From NCBI RefSeq assembly GCF_026262505.1, contig NC_067206.1, positions 15,868,205 through 15,932,204 on the forward strand: a DNA stretch of 64,000 nucleotides, given 5' to 3'. The notes below the pieces were generated by a model. The model made no database searches. It had not been told where the DNA came from and saw only the letters and a list, made by a program, of their open reading frames with translations. This document shows, in pieces, positions 19,162 to 31,202 of the stretch. A program made the position numbers and the translations under genes. How positions within the stretch are numbered: position 1 is the first letter of the stretch; every line of letters starts with the position of its first letter. The stretch comes from Trichomonas vaginalis G3 (taxonomy: Eukaryota; Parabasalia; Trichomonadida; Trichomonadidae).

Positions 19162-19239
19162 CTCCAGTTAAAGAATGCTATGGAACTCAACAGGAGACGT
19201 AAGAGACTAGGCGGACATTAGATTTTTACATATAGTAAA

Positions 19240-19490
19240 ATGGGTTTCTTCAGTAGTATTTGGAAACTTCTTTCGAAATGTTGGAAGAGGTATATGGAAT
19301 GGAATAAAAACCGTAGGAAGAGGGAATTTGGAACGGAGTCAAAAATATTGGTAAAAGAGTAGGTCAGTCGTTGGATATATACCTAAAGACCCTGAACCAG
19401 AAGAGCAAGCTCCTTTATACAACAGCCTGAACCTGCACCACAGTCTAGTTGGCAACCAAATCCAACACCTCAACCGTATTAAAAAATTAT
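19240..19490 (+). pseudogene. Short Gly/Lys/Trp-rich gene remnant, lineage B (fossil)
   Basis: Begins MGFFSSIWKLL behind a TATAGTAAAATG start context. Composition resembles the MGLFGALAG gene at 22653 and small amphipathic virion proteins. It looks broken (a few breaks), so it is given only as a remnant. Confidence 0.35.
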
Positions 19491-19558
19491 ATTTTTACCG
19501 TTCGATAGTAGTTGTATATGAAACTAAGTTCTAAGTAAAAACGCATGGTATAATGGAA

Positions 19559-20330
19559 TTATTCTTTTTCTTCATCTGTAGTAAACCATACTTGAAAGTC
19601 TGAAATACTTCCACTTGGTGGTTCGTATAACTTTGTAGGTTTTTCGTAAAAGTCATTTGCCAAGCATAAGAAAGAGTTTTGGGCGCCAGAAAATGAAGCA
19701 TGAACAATAATAGCAGCTGGGTCGAAAACATCTTTAAATAAATATGGTTCATCTCTTGCATATCGACTGTAAATATTTGCTAAAGGAAGTTCGACTTTCT
19801 GATTTAACATTCTTTGCAAATAATACCATGACATTGCAGTGAATTCTGTATATATTTGTTCGTCTTTCTTTGGATTGTCTTCGTAGATTTGAAATGACAC
19901 TTGTGAATTTTTTTGTCATATACAATTCTCACATAAAGTGTGCTCTCGGTATTTGCATATTCATCAGCATATTTTGCATAACATGAATTTATTTTATCTT
20001 CTATATTTTTAACGCAGTCTGTAGAGAAGATGAAAGGTCAACTTGTATTAGCTCAATTTCTTCCCACATTTTTCGTTTCCCTTCAGATATATAATCTATA
20101 TGAACCTTACAATAAATGGAAAACTTTTATCTTCTAACAGACACAAACTTCATTCTACGAAAGCAATAGCTTTTGTGACAGATGGGTCTTTAGCCATCTT
20201 AATGGGTAGTCAAAACGATAGCCTTCATGCTTTACGGTCTCTGTCTCAAACTTTTGACCGACATTAGTAAAAAGTTCATCTAATGGTTTAGTTGTAGCAA
20301 CTCTTGAATTTTCTTTTCTATTGGAAGCAT
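19559..20330 (-). pseudogene. Unidentified lineage-B gene opposing the fibre (fossil)
   Basis: The clearest open part is 113 residues at 19559-19900 (MSFQIYEDNPKKDEQIY, YARDEPYLFKDVFDPAAI, FSGAQNSFLCLAND). It looks like a compact beta-rich protein; coding character continues upstream toward 20330 with several breaks. The position opposite the fibre suggests a virion component. I cannot name it, and a capsid role would be a guess. Confidence 0.4.
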
Positions 20331-20348
20331 ATTTTATCTAGAATAAAA

Positions 20349-21678
20349 ATGTCGAAAGAAACAGCGTCTATGAGAGAAATACAACACAACCGACAACTCA
20401 TTTTGCAAGCTCTAAATAAGAACACAACAAACTTTTCAAACTATTCTAAGATATCTGAGTCATTGAAAGAAGGAAACTTAAAACTGACATTAAACCCAAT
20501 GACAGATGAGTTTCTGTTTCAAGACAACAAGAACCATACTGTTTGTATAAATCCAACAAAAGGAACCTTAAACGAGAAACCTATAGATGAACTTCTTTTG
20601 AAAGCAGATGTTGACAACAAAGCTGACAAAGAATATGTAGACGATGCAATAGCAAAAGAAGAAGAAAGAGCTAACAATGCTTATGCAACAAAAGAACATA
20701 CTTATCCTGAACTAGCAGACAAAACATATGTTGACAATAAAATGTCAAGTGAAGTGACAAGAGCTGAAAACGAATATTCTAAAAAGACTCATACACATTC
20801 TATATCTGAAATAACAGACTTACAAGAAACCTTAAACAGTAAAAGTGCCGTTGGACATACACATACCATTGCAAATATTACAAACTTACAAGAAACCTTA
20901 AACAGGAAAAGTGCCGTTGGACATACACATTCTATATCTGAAATAACAGACTTAAACGTTAGCCTTGAAAAGAAAGCAAATAAGACTCATACACATACAA
21001 GTTTTACAACTGTTGCTATAGAAAGTATTGAAGGAACGGTTGAAGAAACTGGTGGGGATGCATTATATTGTAAACCTCCTAACTTTCCACAAGGTTTAAC
21101 ATCGGATGACGACATAACGACGATGAGAAACATTAGATGTAAAGATGTTTATGTCATGAAGGATGAATATAATACTAAATTCACTGCTCAAGATTTATAT
21201 GACAAGAAAGCAGACAAAACAGAGCTTCAAACATTAAAGACAGAAATACTTCAAACATTATATCCTATAGGCTCTATTTATACGTCAATGAACTCAACAA
21301 ATCCAGAAACAGTTCTGGGTTTTGGAACTTGGACTCAAATAGTCGACAGGTTTTTGTATTGTGCAAACTCTTCAAAGGAAACAGGTGGAAGTAAAACGAT
21401 TTCAGGTGAAAATTTACCTGCACACAGTCACTACATAGATTTAAGTACATCTCAAGCAGGTTGGCATAAGCATAAATTTTGGGATTGGTCAGCAATGAAA
21501 AAAGGTAAAGGATATGATGTTAAAGACGACGTTCAGTTGCTATAAATTGTTTCTGGGTGACACTCAGGGAGATGGAAACCATACACATCGCGTTTCAGGG
21601 TATACGCAAACAACGGGACAAAGTAAAGACTACATGCCACCTTACATGACAGTTTACGCATGGTATAGAAATGCTTAG
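20349..21678 (+). pseudogene. Phage-type fibre protein of Polinton lineage B (fossil)
   Basis: The N-terminus MSKETASMREIQHNRQ starts at the ATG after TTTATCTAGAATAAAAATG. A Lys/Asp stalk (KADVDNKADKEYVDD) is followed by three phage-fibre repeats of the GHTH type (THSISEITDLQETLNSKSA, THTIANITNLQETLNRKSA). Then comes the conserved C-terminal domain from YPIGSIYTSMNSTNPETV with ENLPAHSHYIDL. The C-terminal domain matches the A-left and A-right fibres closely, while the stalk and middle differ. About one break near the end. A noisy copy is at 34320-36080. Confidence 0.75.
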
Positions 21679-22635
21679 TCGTCATTTTCAACTTCTTTAG
21701 CATATTCGTCAGGAGTTGTCTTATATTTGTTAGGAACTGTCTTTGAAAGTATACCACCTTGAACTTTGACAAGTTTGAAACGAGGTCTGACAATAGTAGT
21801 TTTATCTTCTGCTTGCAGTGTGTACATTTTGCCATGTTTGCCTAAAACTTCATAATATTCTCTTGTATACTTTCTTCTATTTTTACGAACACGAATGCGA
21901 GTACCTGTCGAGTTCCCATTGTTGTCATAGTCAATAGTATTTTCATATGGGTCGCGTTTAGGTATTTCTATTTTTACTTTGTCACCTTTCTGAAGTTTGA
22001 AGCCTGGCATTCTTTCTTGTTTGTCTCTTTTGACTAAACTATTAAATATATAGTCTTTCTCTAAGTCAGGGTTGTTTTTCATTTCTTCAGGGGAATGGTT
22101 TCCCAAACCTTTTTGTTTACGGCTATTGTAAATATTTAAAACTTGTCTCATCTTTGCCATGGAGAAGTGTCTGTACTTGTCGTCATATGACATTTCATCT
22201 ACCTCACCACCTTGTGGTTGGTTTAAGTCTCTTAAGATTTTTTATACAACTGTCAATGACACCAAGAGCAGAATGGTTTTGGTCGACAATGAAATATTGG
22301 TTTACATTTTTTGAACGCAGATAGTTTTTAATATCGTCTGATTTGAAAGAACTTTCACAGTCAGATGTCAGTTTTGTTGGATGGTATTTGTCAACGAATA
22401 TTGTCAAAGCAGTTTTCACATCTAAAATATTTTTGGACCATAATGGTATGGCTTCACAGTATCTTGTGTTTTGACCGACAAATATTAGCCAGTATGGTGG
22501 TCCATCTTCTCTATACCTCGGAATGTTTTCCAAGATATCCATAAACCAAGCATTTGGTGTTGAACTAAAGATTTTTACCATGAGTGCTTTCTTTGTTGCC
22601 TTAGAAACATAGGGGTCCTTGTTTGGATTCGTCAT
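21675..22635 (-). pseudogene. rve integrase of Polinton lineage B (fossil)
   Basis: The core contains D33 (WFMDILENI), D92 (LTSDCESSF) and D128 (SALGVIDSCIKNL), with 35 residues between the last two. As in the A integrase, the third acidic residue is Asp, not Glu. The C-terminal part has KLQKGDKVKIEIPKRD, like SH3-type integrase tails. Very different in sequence from the A integrase, so the lineages are old. About one break. It converges with the fibre and diverges from the MGLF gene. Confidence 0.8.
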
Positions 22636-22652
22636 TTTTTAACCCATAAGAA

Positions 22653-23012
22653 ATGGGTTTATTTGGCGCATTAGCAGGAGTTGCATCCAGATTTTTGCCC
22701 GCAGTGGGAACAATAGCCAGAGGTGCATTTGGAATTGGAAGGAAGATTTTGAGTACATTAGGTATACTGAAAGAGAAAGCACAACCTATTATACAAACCG
22801 TACAGAAAGGTTGGGAGGTAGCACGAGATGCAGCAAATCTTATTCCAAATCCTGAAACAAGAGGAAAAGTTCAAGGATGGATGGACAATGTAGGAAGACA
22901 AGCAGGAAACTACTATAACAAAGCAAATGACTACTATAACAAGCAGGGCACTACATGGACCAAGGTGAAAGATTCTTTAACAGAGGATATAACCATGCAC
23001 AACAGTGGGTAA
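22653..23012 (+). CDS. Hydrophobic Gly-rich N-terminus protein, lineage B (119 aa)
   Basis: MGLFGALAGVASRFLPAVG, then further Gly/Ala segments and IQTVQKGWEVARDAANLIP, ending in Tyr/Asn repeats (NYYNKANDYYNKQ). The amphipathic, Gly-rich start is reminiscent of membrane-active minor capsid proteins of adenovirus-like viruses, but I see no diagnostic motif. It shares a 17-bp intergenic region with the divergent integrase. Confidence 0.45.
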   Translation: MGLFGALAGVASRFLPAVGTIARGAFGIGRKILSTLGILKEKAQPIIQTVQKGWEVARDAANLIPNPETRGKVQGWMDNVGRQAGNYYNKANDYYNKQGTTWTKVKDSLTEDITMHNSG

Positions 23013-23072
23013 ACAATAACCAACCTCAACCACCTCAAACGTGGGGAATGTAAATTTTTTTACTGAGATGAA

Positions 23073-23228
23073 ATGAACAATACAGCATTGAGACAAATGG
23101 GCTCAAGATGGATTTGTCGGCTTCCAGCAGTTACACCACCACGTGTTTGTCAAGTCCTCCCTATACCTCAGGAAGTTTTAGACCGACTTAAAAAACCTAA
23201 ACAACCAGTTGAAAACAAACCAAACTAA
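23073..23228 (+). CDS. Small basic protein, lineage B (51 aa)
   Basis: MNNTALRQMGSRWICRLPA, then Pro-rich PIPQEVLDRLKKPKQP. Size and the RLKKPKQ tail parallel the 49-aa protein of Polinton A (LEKLLKPKQN), so they may be equivalents. Start context is TTTTTTACTGAGATGAAATG, repeated before the next gene. Confidence 0.5.
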   Translation: MNNTALRQMGSRWICRLPAVTPPRVCQVLPIPQEVLDRLKKPKQPVENKPN

Positions 23229-23247
23229 AATTTTTTACTGAGATGAA

Positions 23248-23832
23248 ATGACCGAAGAAGTTGAAACGGTAGATTTGACACCACAAACAAAAAGTTCAGA
23301 ACCATTGTCAAAACCTGTCAAAGAACTTACAGATGAAGAGAAAAATTCAATAATAGAAAGTGCCAGGTCTGGAAATACAAACCCTAACTACAAAGTCACT
23401 TTTCATAGAAATGGAACGGCTAGTATCTCAAAAAAGAAACAGACTCTCACAAATAAAATATTGAAGTCTGAAGGAGTTTATGAGACAACAGATGGAAAAG
23501 TTTACTTCACTGACCAACAGTTCATTATAGAACATCTCATTGACTTAGAGTCGAAATATTCTAAACTTTACAACAAACACAAAAAGTTGAAAGGAAAACA
23601 AAAACAAATGGCATATGATATTTATGAAGATACTAACGACACAACCATACCTGCAAGTGAAGTAAAGTCAGAGGAACCGAAAAGTGACGAAAAACCGATA
23701 GAAGAAGAAAAACCAAAAACTGAAGATAAACCAAAACCAAAGTTTAGTTTGGAAACTAAACCAAGTCAACCTTCATTAGCTGGTATGGGTTGGCGTCAAA
23801 GACTTATGGCAGCAGGCGGTTATGTTAAGTAA
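23248..23832 (+). CDS. Lys/Glu/Pro-rich protein, lineage B (194 aa)
   Basis: Begins MTEEVETVDLTPQTKSS. Contains a short folded-looking stretch (YKVTFHRNGTASISKKKQT), a coiled-coil stretch (LESKYSKLYNKHKKLKGKQ), a low-complexity KSEEPKSDEKPIEEEKPK region and an end MGWRQRLMAAGGYVK. Its leader copies that of the previous gene. Function unknown; a scaffold or core role is possible from composition only. Confidence 0.5.
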   Translation: MTEEVETVDLTPQTKSSEPLSKPVKELTDEEKNSIIESARSGNTNPNYKVTFHRNGTASISKKKQTLTNKILKSEGVYETTDGKVYFTDQQFIIEHLIDLESKYSKLYNKHKKLKGKQKQMAYDIYEDTNDTTIPASEVKSEEPKSDEKPIEEEKPKTEDKPKPKFSLETKPSQPSLAGMGWRQRLMAAGGYVK

Positions 23833-23862
23833 AGAAAAAAATATTTTTTTATTTTTATAAAA

Positions 23863-24774
23863 ATGCCCCCATATAGAATGGATAGAAAATCTGCTAGAAT
23901 AAAAGCAGAGTTACAAAGATATGGTTGGAGAGTTTCGAAGAAGTTTAAATATAAGAAAGGAAGACCCATAAAAGTCTATGACAAATTGTCTGGTCTTCGC
24001 TACGAAATGGATTTGGAAACAGCACGTGCCAATTATCCAAACAGACTGGAGAGGTTAGAAGAAGAACGTCTTATGAACATGCCTTTCAATGTTACTGAGC
24101 CACAAGTTGAAGGACACGACGGCTTTGCCAGATTCTACTGGAAACATGACGAACAATTGCATCCTTTGAGAAGGAAAAAAGGAAAAGGTGAAGACGCACA
24201 TGCTCCCATGGAAAGAACAAGATATGCATATGAAAAGTATCGTGAAGTTAGAAGTCAAATTACATCTGGTCGAACCTTTACAGTAAACTTTGACGAAGGA
24301 AAGAACAAAGAAGGCTTCATGGGTGTACTTGCTGCCATACAAGACGGAAATAAGAAAGGATACAATCTCAGATTGACCATAACAGATTTGGATGGTCACA
24401 TTTACTATGCAAATGGCAATGAACAAACAGCTGCAAAACTTCTTGACGCTTTCAAGACTACAAAGAGAGAACAAATGGTTGACTCCGACTCAGACATTTT
24501 GAATGCAATTGAAGGAATTGCAAGTGTCAAGTTCGAATGGTACCAACCTAACCCTCAAGCAGTCAGACAACATGCTGGATACTTCCCGTTCATAAATAAG
24601 TCTGACATTGACTTGACAAGGTATGGAATTTACAATTCAATTGAAACAATTGTCAATGAACCTTGCATTCTTACATGTCTCAGGAACTCTGGTCTTGTTA
24701 CAGAAGAGAAGATGAAGTACCTTGAGTCATGTGTGAAGACAAGGTACATTCTGGATCAAATCAATTTTCAATAG
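23863..24774 (+). CDS. N-terminal part of lineage-B Polinton PolB
   Basis: 303 residues starting MPPYRMDRKSARIK after TTTTTATAAAAATG. The stretch YFPFINKSDIDLTRYGIYN, followed by NEPCILTCLRNSGLVTEEK, matches the conserved N-terminal region that precedes the exonuclease domain in Polinton-type polymerases. Exonuclease and palm domains are absent because the frame meets the start of the repeated TIR at 24755. The last residues (LDQINFQ) derive from that TIR. Confidence 0.6.
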   Translation: MPPYRMDRKSARIKAELQRYGWRVSKKFKYKKGRPIKVYDKLSGLRYEMDLETARANYPNRLERLEEERLMNMPFNVTEPQVEGHDGFARFYWKHDEQLHPLRRKKGKGEDAHAPMERTRYAYEKYREVRSQITSGRTFTVNFDEGKNKEGFMGVLAAIQDGNKKGYNLRLTITDLDGHIYYANGNEQTAAKLLDAFKTTKREQMVDSDSDILNAIEGIASVKFEWYQPNPQAVRQHAGYFPFINKSDIDLTRYGIYNSIETIVNEPCILTCLRNSGLVTEEKMKYLESCVKTRYILDQINFQ

Positions 24775-25230
24775 AATTTATACATACATTCAATCTATTA
24801 GTAACATACCCGTATATATTTTTTATCAAGCTATCCTACCAGCCTTTCTGAACTTTTATTGCATATTTTGGTCGAAGAAGAATTCGCAATGATAATAATA
24901 AAAACTTAACAAAAAGTCAATTTTTATTTTTGTCATATCCAAATGAGACTGAGTTGCTTAACAATTTACTACCGAATTTTTGTCTAACTTTGTCGTCGAA
25001 GAAAAAAATATAGGCGTAACGCAAAAATTGATTATTGTTCATTATGGTTCTTAGATAGATAAGCATCTATATTCCCACGTCTAATTAAATGTATAAGTTT
25101 TGAGGTTTCTGCCTCTCGCTTAATGCAACCATCATGTGAATTTGTTTTATATAAAAACTAGAGTTATATATTAGACAATAATATGAGTTATATGTGATAT
25201 ATTTTCAGAAAGATTTGTGTTCTATACTTC
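24755..25230 (+). repeat. Noisy copy of the left TIR
   Basis: Begins GGATCAAATCAATTTTCAAT and follows 11849-12262 throughout. Directly joined to the interrupted PolB frame of lineage B, with no spacer. Confidence 0.75.
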
Positions 25231-25338
25231 CAAAATTGTTATTTTTTAATTAAAAAGAATCTTTTCAACAAAATATACCATTACTTAAGTTATATTTAAA
25301 AAACGTGCTCGTATCATAAAGTTCAAATAATTCAATAT

Positions 25339-26480
25339 TTTAAGCTTTTCTGAGGTGTCACTTTTGCATGAACTTTCTGTTTACCACAATTTACTCAACA
25401 AATATTTTTATACTAATCTATTCATACATATCTTTCTTATTTTTCCAAGATTTTACAGATCACAAAGAAAGAGATATACGTTCATTGGAATCTATTATCT
25501 ATTGCTACTGGACGGTTACATTATGGTAACGGTACGTTTTCCTCTTCTTCATTTGTGCCTTATGCACAGGTATTAAAGACATGTTTAAAGTTAAAGCTTG
25601 AAATTTTGAACCTAGTATCCCTAAACTTCTCACTCAAATCTTTTGTAGCTTTTTTCATCTTTTATGTCTAACATTATTCTATTGTAACTGAAGACAAACT
25701 TAAGATGGTCTTGGTAACTGTATACAGCATAAGCGCTTTGTGATGCTACGAAATTTTGATTCACTCATTTCTTTAACGAATTAAAAAAAATAATTTATTC
25801 AAAATAGTAAGACATGAAATTTTTAACAGTTTATTTTTTTGTATTTCATGAAATAATTATTTTCTAATTTCTTTTCCCTCTCTCGTATATACTAGATATT
25901 TAAGAAGTTCAGAACATTCCATATTTCCTAAATGTTTTCTTTATCCTAACGTGTGCCAGTTATATTATATGAAACTTGGAAATAATCTTTATCTTTGTAC
26001 AGCCTTTCATCACTGTCCAATGATAGCTTTATATCCATTTTGGAGTTTAGGCATTTATCATAATTCGCAATCTAGCGTTTTAATAATTCCCAGTCTTACC
26101 TTTTTAAAATTGACTGTTTAAGATATCAGCTGATTTAAGCCCCTACTCTAACTTTAATGCTCCTAACTTAGTTCTAAAGGTTTTTCTACAAAATTTTAGG
26201 AAATTCCCATCCTCTTTAAATGTATCAATGATTTCCATTTCACTCTATTTTCAATTCTTCCTCTACTCGTTTATGCGGTCTTTGATATGACTCCACCAGG
26301 ATTCCAAGACAAATTAAATATTCTTCTATCAATTATATGTTATTACTCATAGCTTATTTGGCTTTCATATTCATTTAAGTTAATTCACAAATCTTCACGG
26401 TCCTTTTTAAACTTGAAGTTCTAACACCCCATTCAGGATGTTAACAATTGTTTAATTAAATCGCGAATATCTGACATGCA
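25339..26480 (-). pseudogene. Noisy copies of the Cys-cluster and LNPE genes
   Basis: Aligns by eye with 12370-13444 in the same order and orientation, including the promoter cassette between them. Many small differences; no usable frame. Confidence 0.65.
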
Positions 26481-26579
26481 AATCTATGATATACGCTTCT
26501 TTATGAAAAGATAAAAAATAAATTATTTTAAAATTAATTGTTAATCTATTAATTGATTTATAATAAAGTATATTCTTTA

Positions 26580-28440
26580 ATCGCATCGTCTATATATATA
26601 GATGTAACAAAAAAAGTCACTAAAGCCTGCATCAATAACCTACTACTGGCAAATAACAATTGTTAGGCATGATAACACTTCTATCAATTTTTACAATCTC
26701 CTCTGAAATTGAAAGAAATCGAATCATTTGATTTTTTTTTATTTCTCAACTTCAATATAAAGATTATTCAAACTTTGCGAATGATTTTCAAAAGTTACAG
26801 AATGTAATCAACACAGGTTTAATCTCAGCTTAAAATATATAAATGCTAAGATTACTGTCGAAAATTTTGCCCAAAAAATTTGGAGATAAGCAGATAATAT
26901 GACAACGTTAAATGCAATATTGCATATATAAAACCTTCATATGATGGACATTTTATCACACAACAGCATTAATTCTCCTTTCTGACTGACGATTTATAAT
27001 CAAATATTAAAATTCATATGAAAAAACAGTAAAAACAAACAGATGAAATTATTCCGAAGCCGGAAATGATGATGGGTTCTATGGAATATTTAAACATTCG
27101 ACTTATCTCACGAGAATATTACATCAGTTAAAACTATCTGCGAGAAATAAGCAATTTTACTGAATTTCTAAATACCTACATGAAGCGATGTCACTCTTAT
27201 GATCAAACATTTGAGGTCAATTTTTGATCAACAAACCTCTATGAAAGTTCCGATCAAAAAAAATTCACACTTATATTAGATATAATATCAAGTCTAAAAT
27301 AATAAAATTCTACATTGTTTAATCAAAGTTAGATTTTTCTTTTTCTAATCTTGACAGTGACGAATTTGAGTATTTCATGTAATCTAATTGTAAATTATTT
27401 TGCAATTCTTATTCATGCATTAGAACAGATGTCAAAGTTAAGATATTTCTTACTTTTTTCGCTTCTCACCGATGCAAGTAATCTTCTTCTCAAAATATAC
27501 TTTAGAAAAGAAATAGTGATTAATAGCTGCCCATGCTGTAAGAAAGGGTTAGTTTGTTTAGAGAAGTAAGAAATGTTACTTTGTCGAGACAAGTAGTAGG
27601 ACTTTTACACTAATGCTTTTCATCTTTATGAAATTATATCGAAAAAATACGCTTCATTTTCTGGATATCTTACAGATGAGTAAAATGATCCCAATGTTTG
27701 CTTTGGGTTATATTTTAAATAGCTACACTCCTGGACATCTACTACATTAATTAAATGCGTAATAGGACAGTTGGCGATCAAAAGTCTGATTTCTAGAGAG
27801 AGTATAATCACGCTGATAAGATTACAATACTTCGTGCGATTGAAATAGAACAAAAATTTATAAAGTGTAAAACATAATAAAAATTTAAATTTTATATAGG
27901 TTGTATTATACGCTTAAGTATATATAATATATATGTGAGAAATTCTTAGTAACTGAGAATCGCGAAGACTTCCCTAGCTATTTCATTTTCACCTTAGGAC
28001 GCCCAGTGAAACCTGGTGCGCTCAAATAAATGTGATAGTAAATATACAAATGTTTGGGAGAATATTACAACAGGACACGGACCTTTAGGACGGCCACCCC
28101 CCTTTTTACCAGTAGTTCTTCCGTAAGCAAAAGAAATATTCGAAAAAAAGATATCAATTAAATGCGAAATTCGATGAACACATGTTAAAATGTTTGAAAA
28201 TTTCAAAGTTGATTGAAATAACCACGATAAAATGCTGAATACTTTAAAAAATGGTATATTAAGTTCATCTTTAATTAAGTAGAAGAGTATACGAACTAGG
28301 AAATTCTCAGTTCTATCTATACGGAGAAAAAATACATATAATCAAAAAAGTTGATTGCCATATCGAACTTAGCAGACACCAAAAATAAGGTCCTCCATTT
28401 TAGCCGTATACTATCGACTCAATCATTCTCATTTATTAAT
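26580..28440. other. Noisy copy of the cargo non-coding region
   Basis: Follows 13550-15170, including the unknown gene (26690-27230) and the CTTAGGACG patch (about 27990-28095). Confidence 0.6.
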
Positions 28441-29035
28441 CAAAATTTAATATATATTTGTATTGCCAAATATGCTTCAAAATATTTTCATTATGAACGA
28501 ATTTACTTATGAAAGTCAATATATTTGTGTTATGTCTTAATATGCTCTATTTCCGGTTATATTCACAATCATAACCTTCTAATATTTTATTTTTCGCAAT
28601 TAAATTTAAATCATCAGAAAAACGACAATGTAATTTGCAATCATGATACATCATTCAATCACATCTTATTGATTTATGAGACAATGCAAATTAAAACATA
28701 TTCTTTTTTATTTCTCAATTTCTCCGTTCAGAAGAAAGTAGTTATTGTAATGATTCAAGTTGTTTAACCTGGTACTTCATTTTTAAATCAATATATCTCA
28801 TTTTAGAATTAATCCATAAAACGTAGGGAGAGGTCTTTCATCTCAAAATTGTGAGAATACGGTTTTTTTTCACCAACATAAATATTTGTCACCAAAACCC
28901 CATACTGTTTAGAATATCGTTTACACAGAATCAAACTGAATTCATTTTAATCTATGAAACGACTGCATATTAGATTTATCCAGGTCTTGCGGAGAATTAA
29001 GTTTTTGAGATAATTCATTTTCCTTTTTTGCCAAA

Positions 29036-29905
29036 AATGGAGCTGAAAGAAAATTTTTAATCTTCTCAATTGCATTTTATTGCTTCATTATTAATGCTGC
29101 AATCTCAGTAGATTTTTCAGACCAGGCCCTTTAATGATTTGCGCGTCAATCGTTTGCAGCGGATCATTAATCTCAGCTTGGCATTTCTACATCTATCTTG
29201 GCAGATGCTATAAATATTTATAAATTCAAATCTGAATTAATCTCAAATATCCAGAGCATTTATACATTGCTTGGGCCGTTTTTGTTCTTTTCACCTCCAA
29301 TGGAACACATTCCTGGCAGTCAAAGTCGTTTATCAATGCAAGATTCTATGAATTCTGAAGGTTCTACACGTGATTTTTCACACTTTTCGTTCATACATTT
29401 CTCAACTGTTCCTTCAAAATCAACATAGTTTTATAATTCATACTTATTTTAATAGCAAACGCAAATTTTAATGGGCTTAGCTTGTACTTTGTTTCGTTTG
29501 ATTAGCGATAAAAAATATTTTAATGCTGATGTTTCAAATAGCTATATCGAATTTTATGCTAGTTTTGCTAAAACGTTGATGCTTTACTCTTTAGGTTACT
29601 TATTGCAATCATCCCAAGCAAAATTACTTATATTTGGGTACACTACAATTTACTCTATAGCCTAGGCCAACTTACGTAATGTTCATTTAATTACCACGAG
29701 AAAAAGAATATCGGAAAACGAGCCAAGATACTTACTTCTATAATCAAGGGCATTTTTCCTTTATCTGGAATCCCTTCTTTGGCGTGCTACACACCTTTTT
29801 ATTACCATTCGATCCGTTGAGAGAAATACGAACTATTCATAGTTTGCGCTTCATTCGCTGTCGCATTAATATTCAAAACAGTTTCGTTATTGATTACAAG
29901 TTAAA
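29036..29905 (+). pseudogene. Noisy copy of the ZIP-like gene
   Basis: Matches 15771-16604. Long stretches are nearly identical (for example the SMQDSMNSEGSTRDFSH coding stretch), while run-length differences in homopolymers and small indels shift the frame several times. A patch around 29500-29600 reads NADVSNSYIEFYASFAKTL and differs more from the clean copy than the rest, so part of the difference may be real. Confidence 0.65.
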
Positions 29906-30248
29906 TTTACAAAATTATTTTTTTGTTTTATAACAAAATGTAATACGTAAGTCTAGAAGATTAAGTTAATTAATTCATTGTTAAATTAATAAAAATTTAT
30001 CCTTTATTTTGTTATCAATTTTTTTATAAATAGATTTTAGATTACACAAAAAACTACCCTTAAATGTGACATTGAACATACTGCTTTTTATACAAATCAT
30101 ATCTTTTGATTGGATGATTTTAAAAGTAGTATGTATAGGATGGGTTTATGTGACATTTTGTAAAGAAGAACACATAATTGAACGATTTTGTGATCATTAT
30201 TTTTAACATTAATTTTTAAAAATAATTTATTTTTTATTTCTTACATAA

Positions 30249-30560
30249 ATGACCCAACAAGTAAAACCAGACTAAAATAGATTATCGAATTTTAGAGGAT
30301 GGTGTTCCTGTTTAGTATCAAAAGATTTAAGGGAAGCAATATTATGAAATTTCTTCATCTGAATACATAAAACATTTATTTAAAAAGGAAGATGTGATTA
30401 TTAAACGTTAATGGAATATGAAACCAATAAATCAATTGAAACTATAAATATATGAAGTGGATGAAAGATGCAAAAATAAAGATAAAGTTTATACAGTTTC
30501 ATAATATGAATGGAAAAACCAATAAGAGATAGAAAACATTTAGGAGTTATGGAAGTGTAT
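30249..30560 (+). pseudogene. Noisy copy of the small LNPE gene
   Basis: Starts MTQQVKPD like 16952 and loses frame soon after. It is followed by copies of the flanking direct repeat (30570-30660) and of the orphan promoter cassette and A-tract (30780-30908). Confidence 0.6.
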
Positions 30561-31202
30561 ATAATGCGGGTTTTGTGTGACTTTTTTTGTAAACGTAAGA
30601 ATTCAACAAATATGCGAGAGCGATTTGTCATAATTTTTTTTTAAATTACATATGAAAGTAAAAAATATATGAATCTTACGGTTTTTATTCTTACGTTTTG
30701 AATAAACAAGAATTTAAAAATTTCAAAATTGTAAGACATTTACACTAAACCCATACATAATGAAAATAAAAAAAATAAAAAAAATAAAAAAATAAACTTT
30801 AAAAATTTCATGTCTTACATTTTTGAATAATTTATTTTTTTTATTTGTATGAAAATGATGTCAAAAAACAAACGTTAAAAAAATTAAAAAAAAAAAAAAA
30901 AAAAAAGGTATGGGGCTTCCAGGCACTTCGTGCCTTCAGCCCTGAAGAGTTTGTATATAATGAAGTTCTTATATACCGGGTCTTCCAGGAGCTTTCACAA
31001 ATATATACTGTTTTCATGTTTATGTTGGTTTCAGAACTTTTCTTAAAAATCTAAGATAAATAAAATAAGTTAGGGTAGAAGGTGTAGCTATAACCTTTTT
31101 CTAACCTTTCTTTCTACCCTCTTGAATTTTCAAGACTTCTTCGTACATGTTTTGTCCCTTTTCTGTCACTTTTCAGGAAAAACATTTTTATTGTATATAA
31201 AT

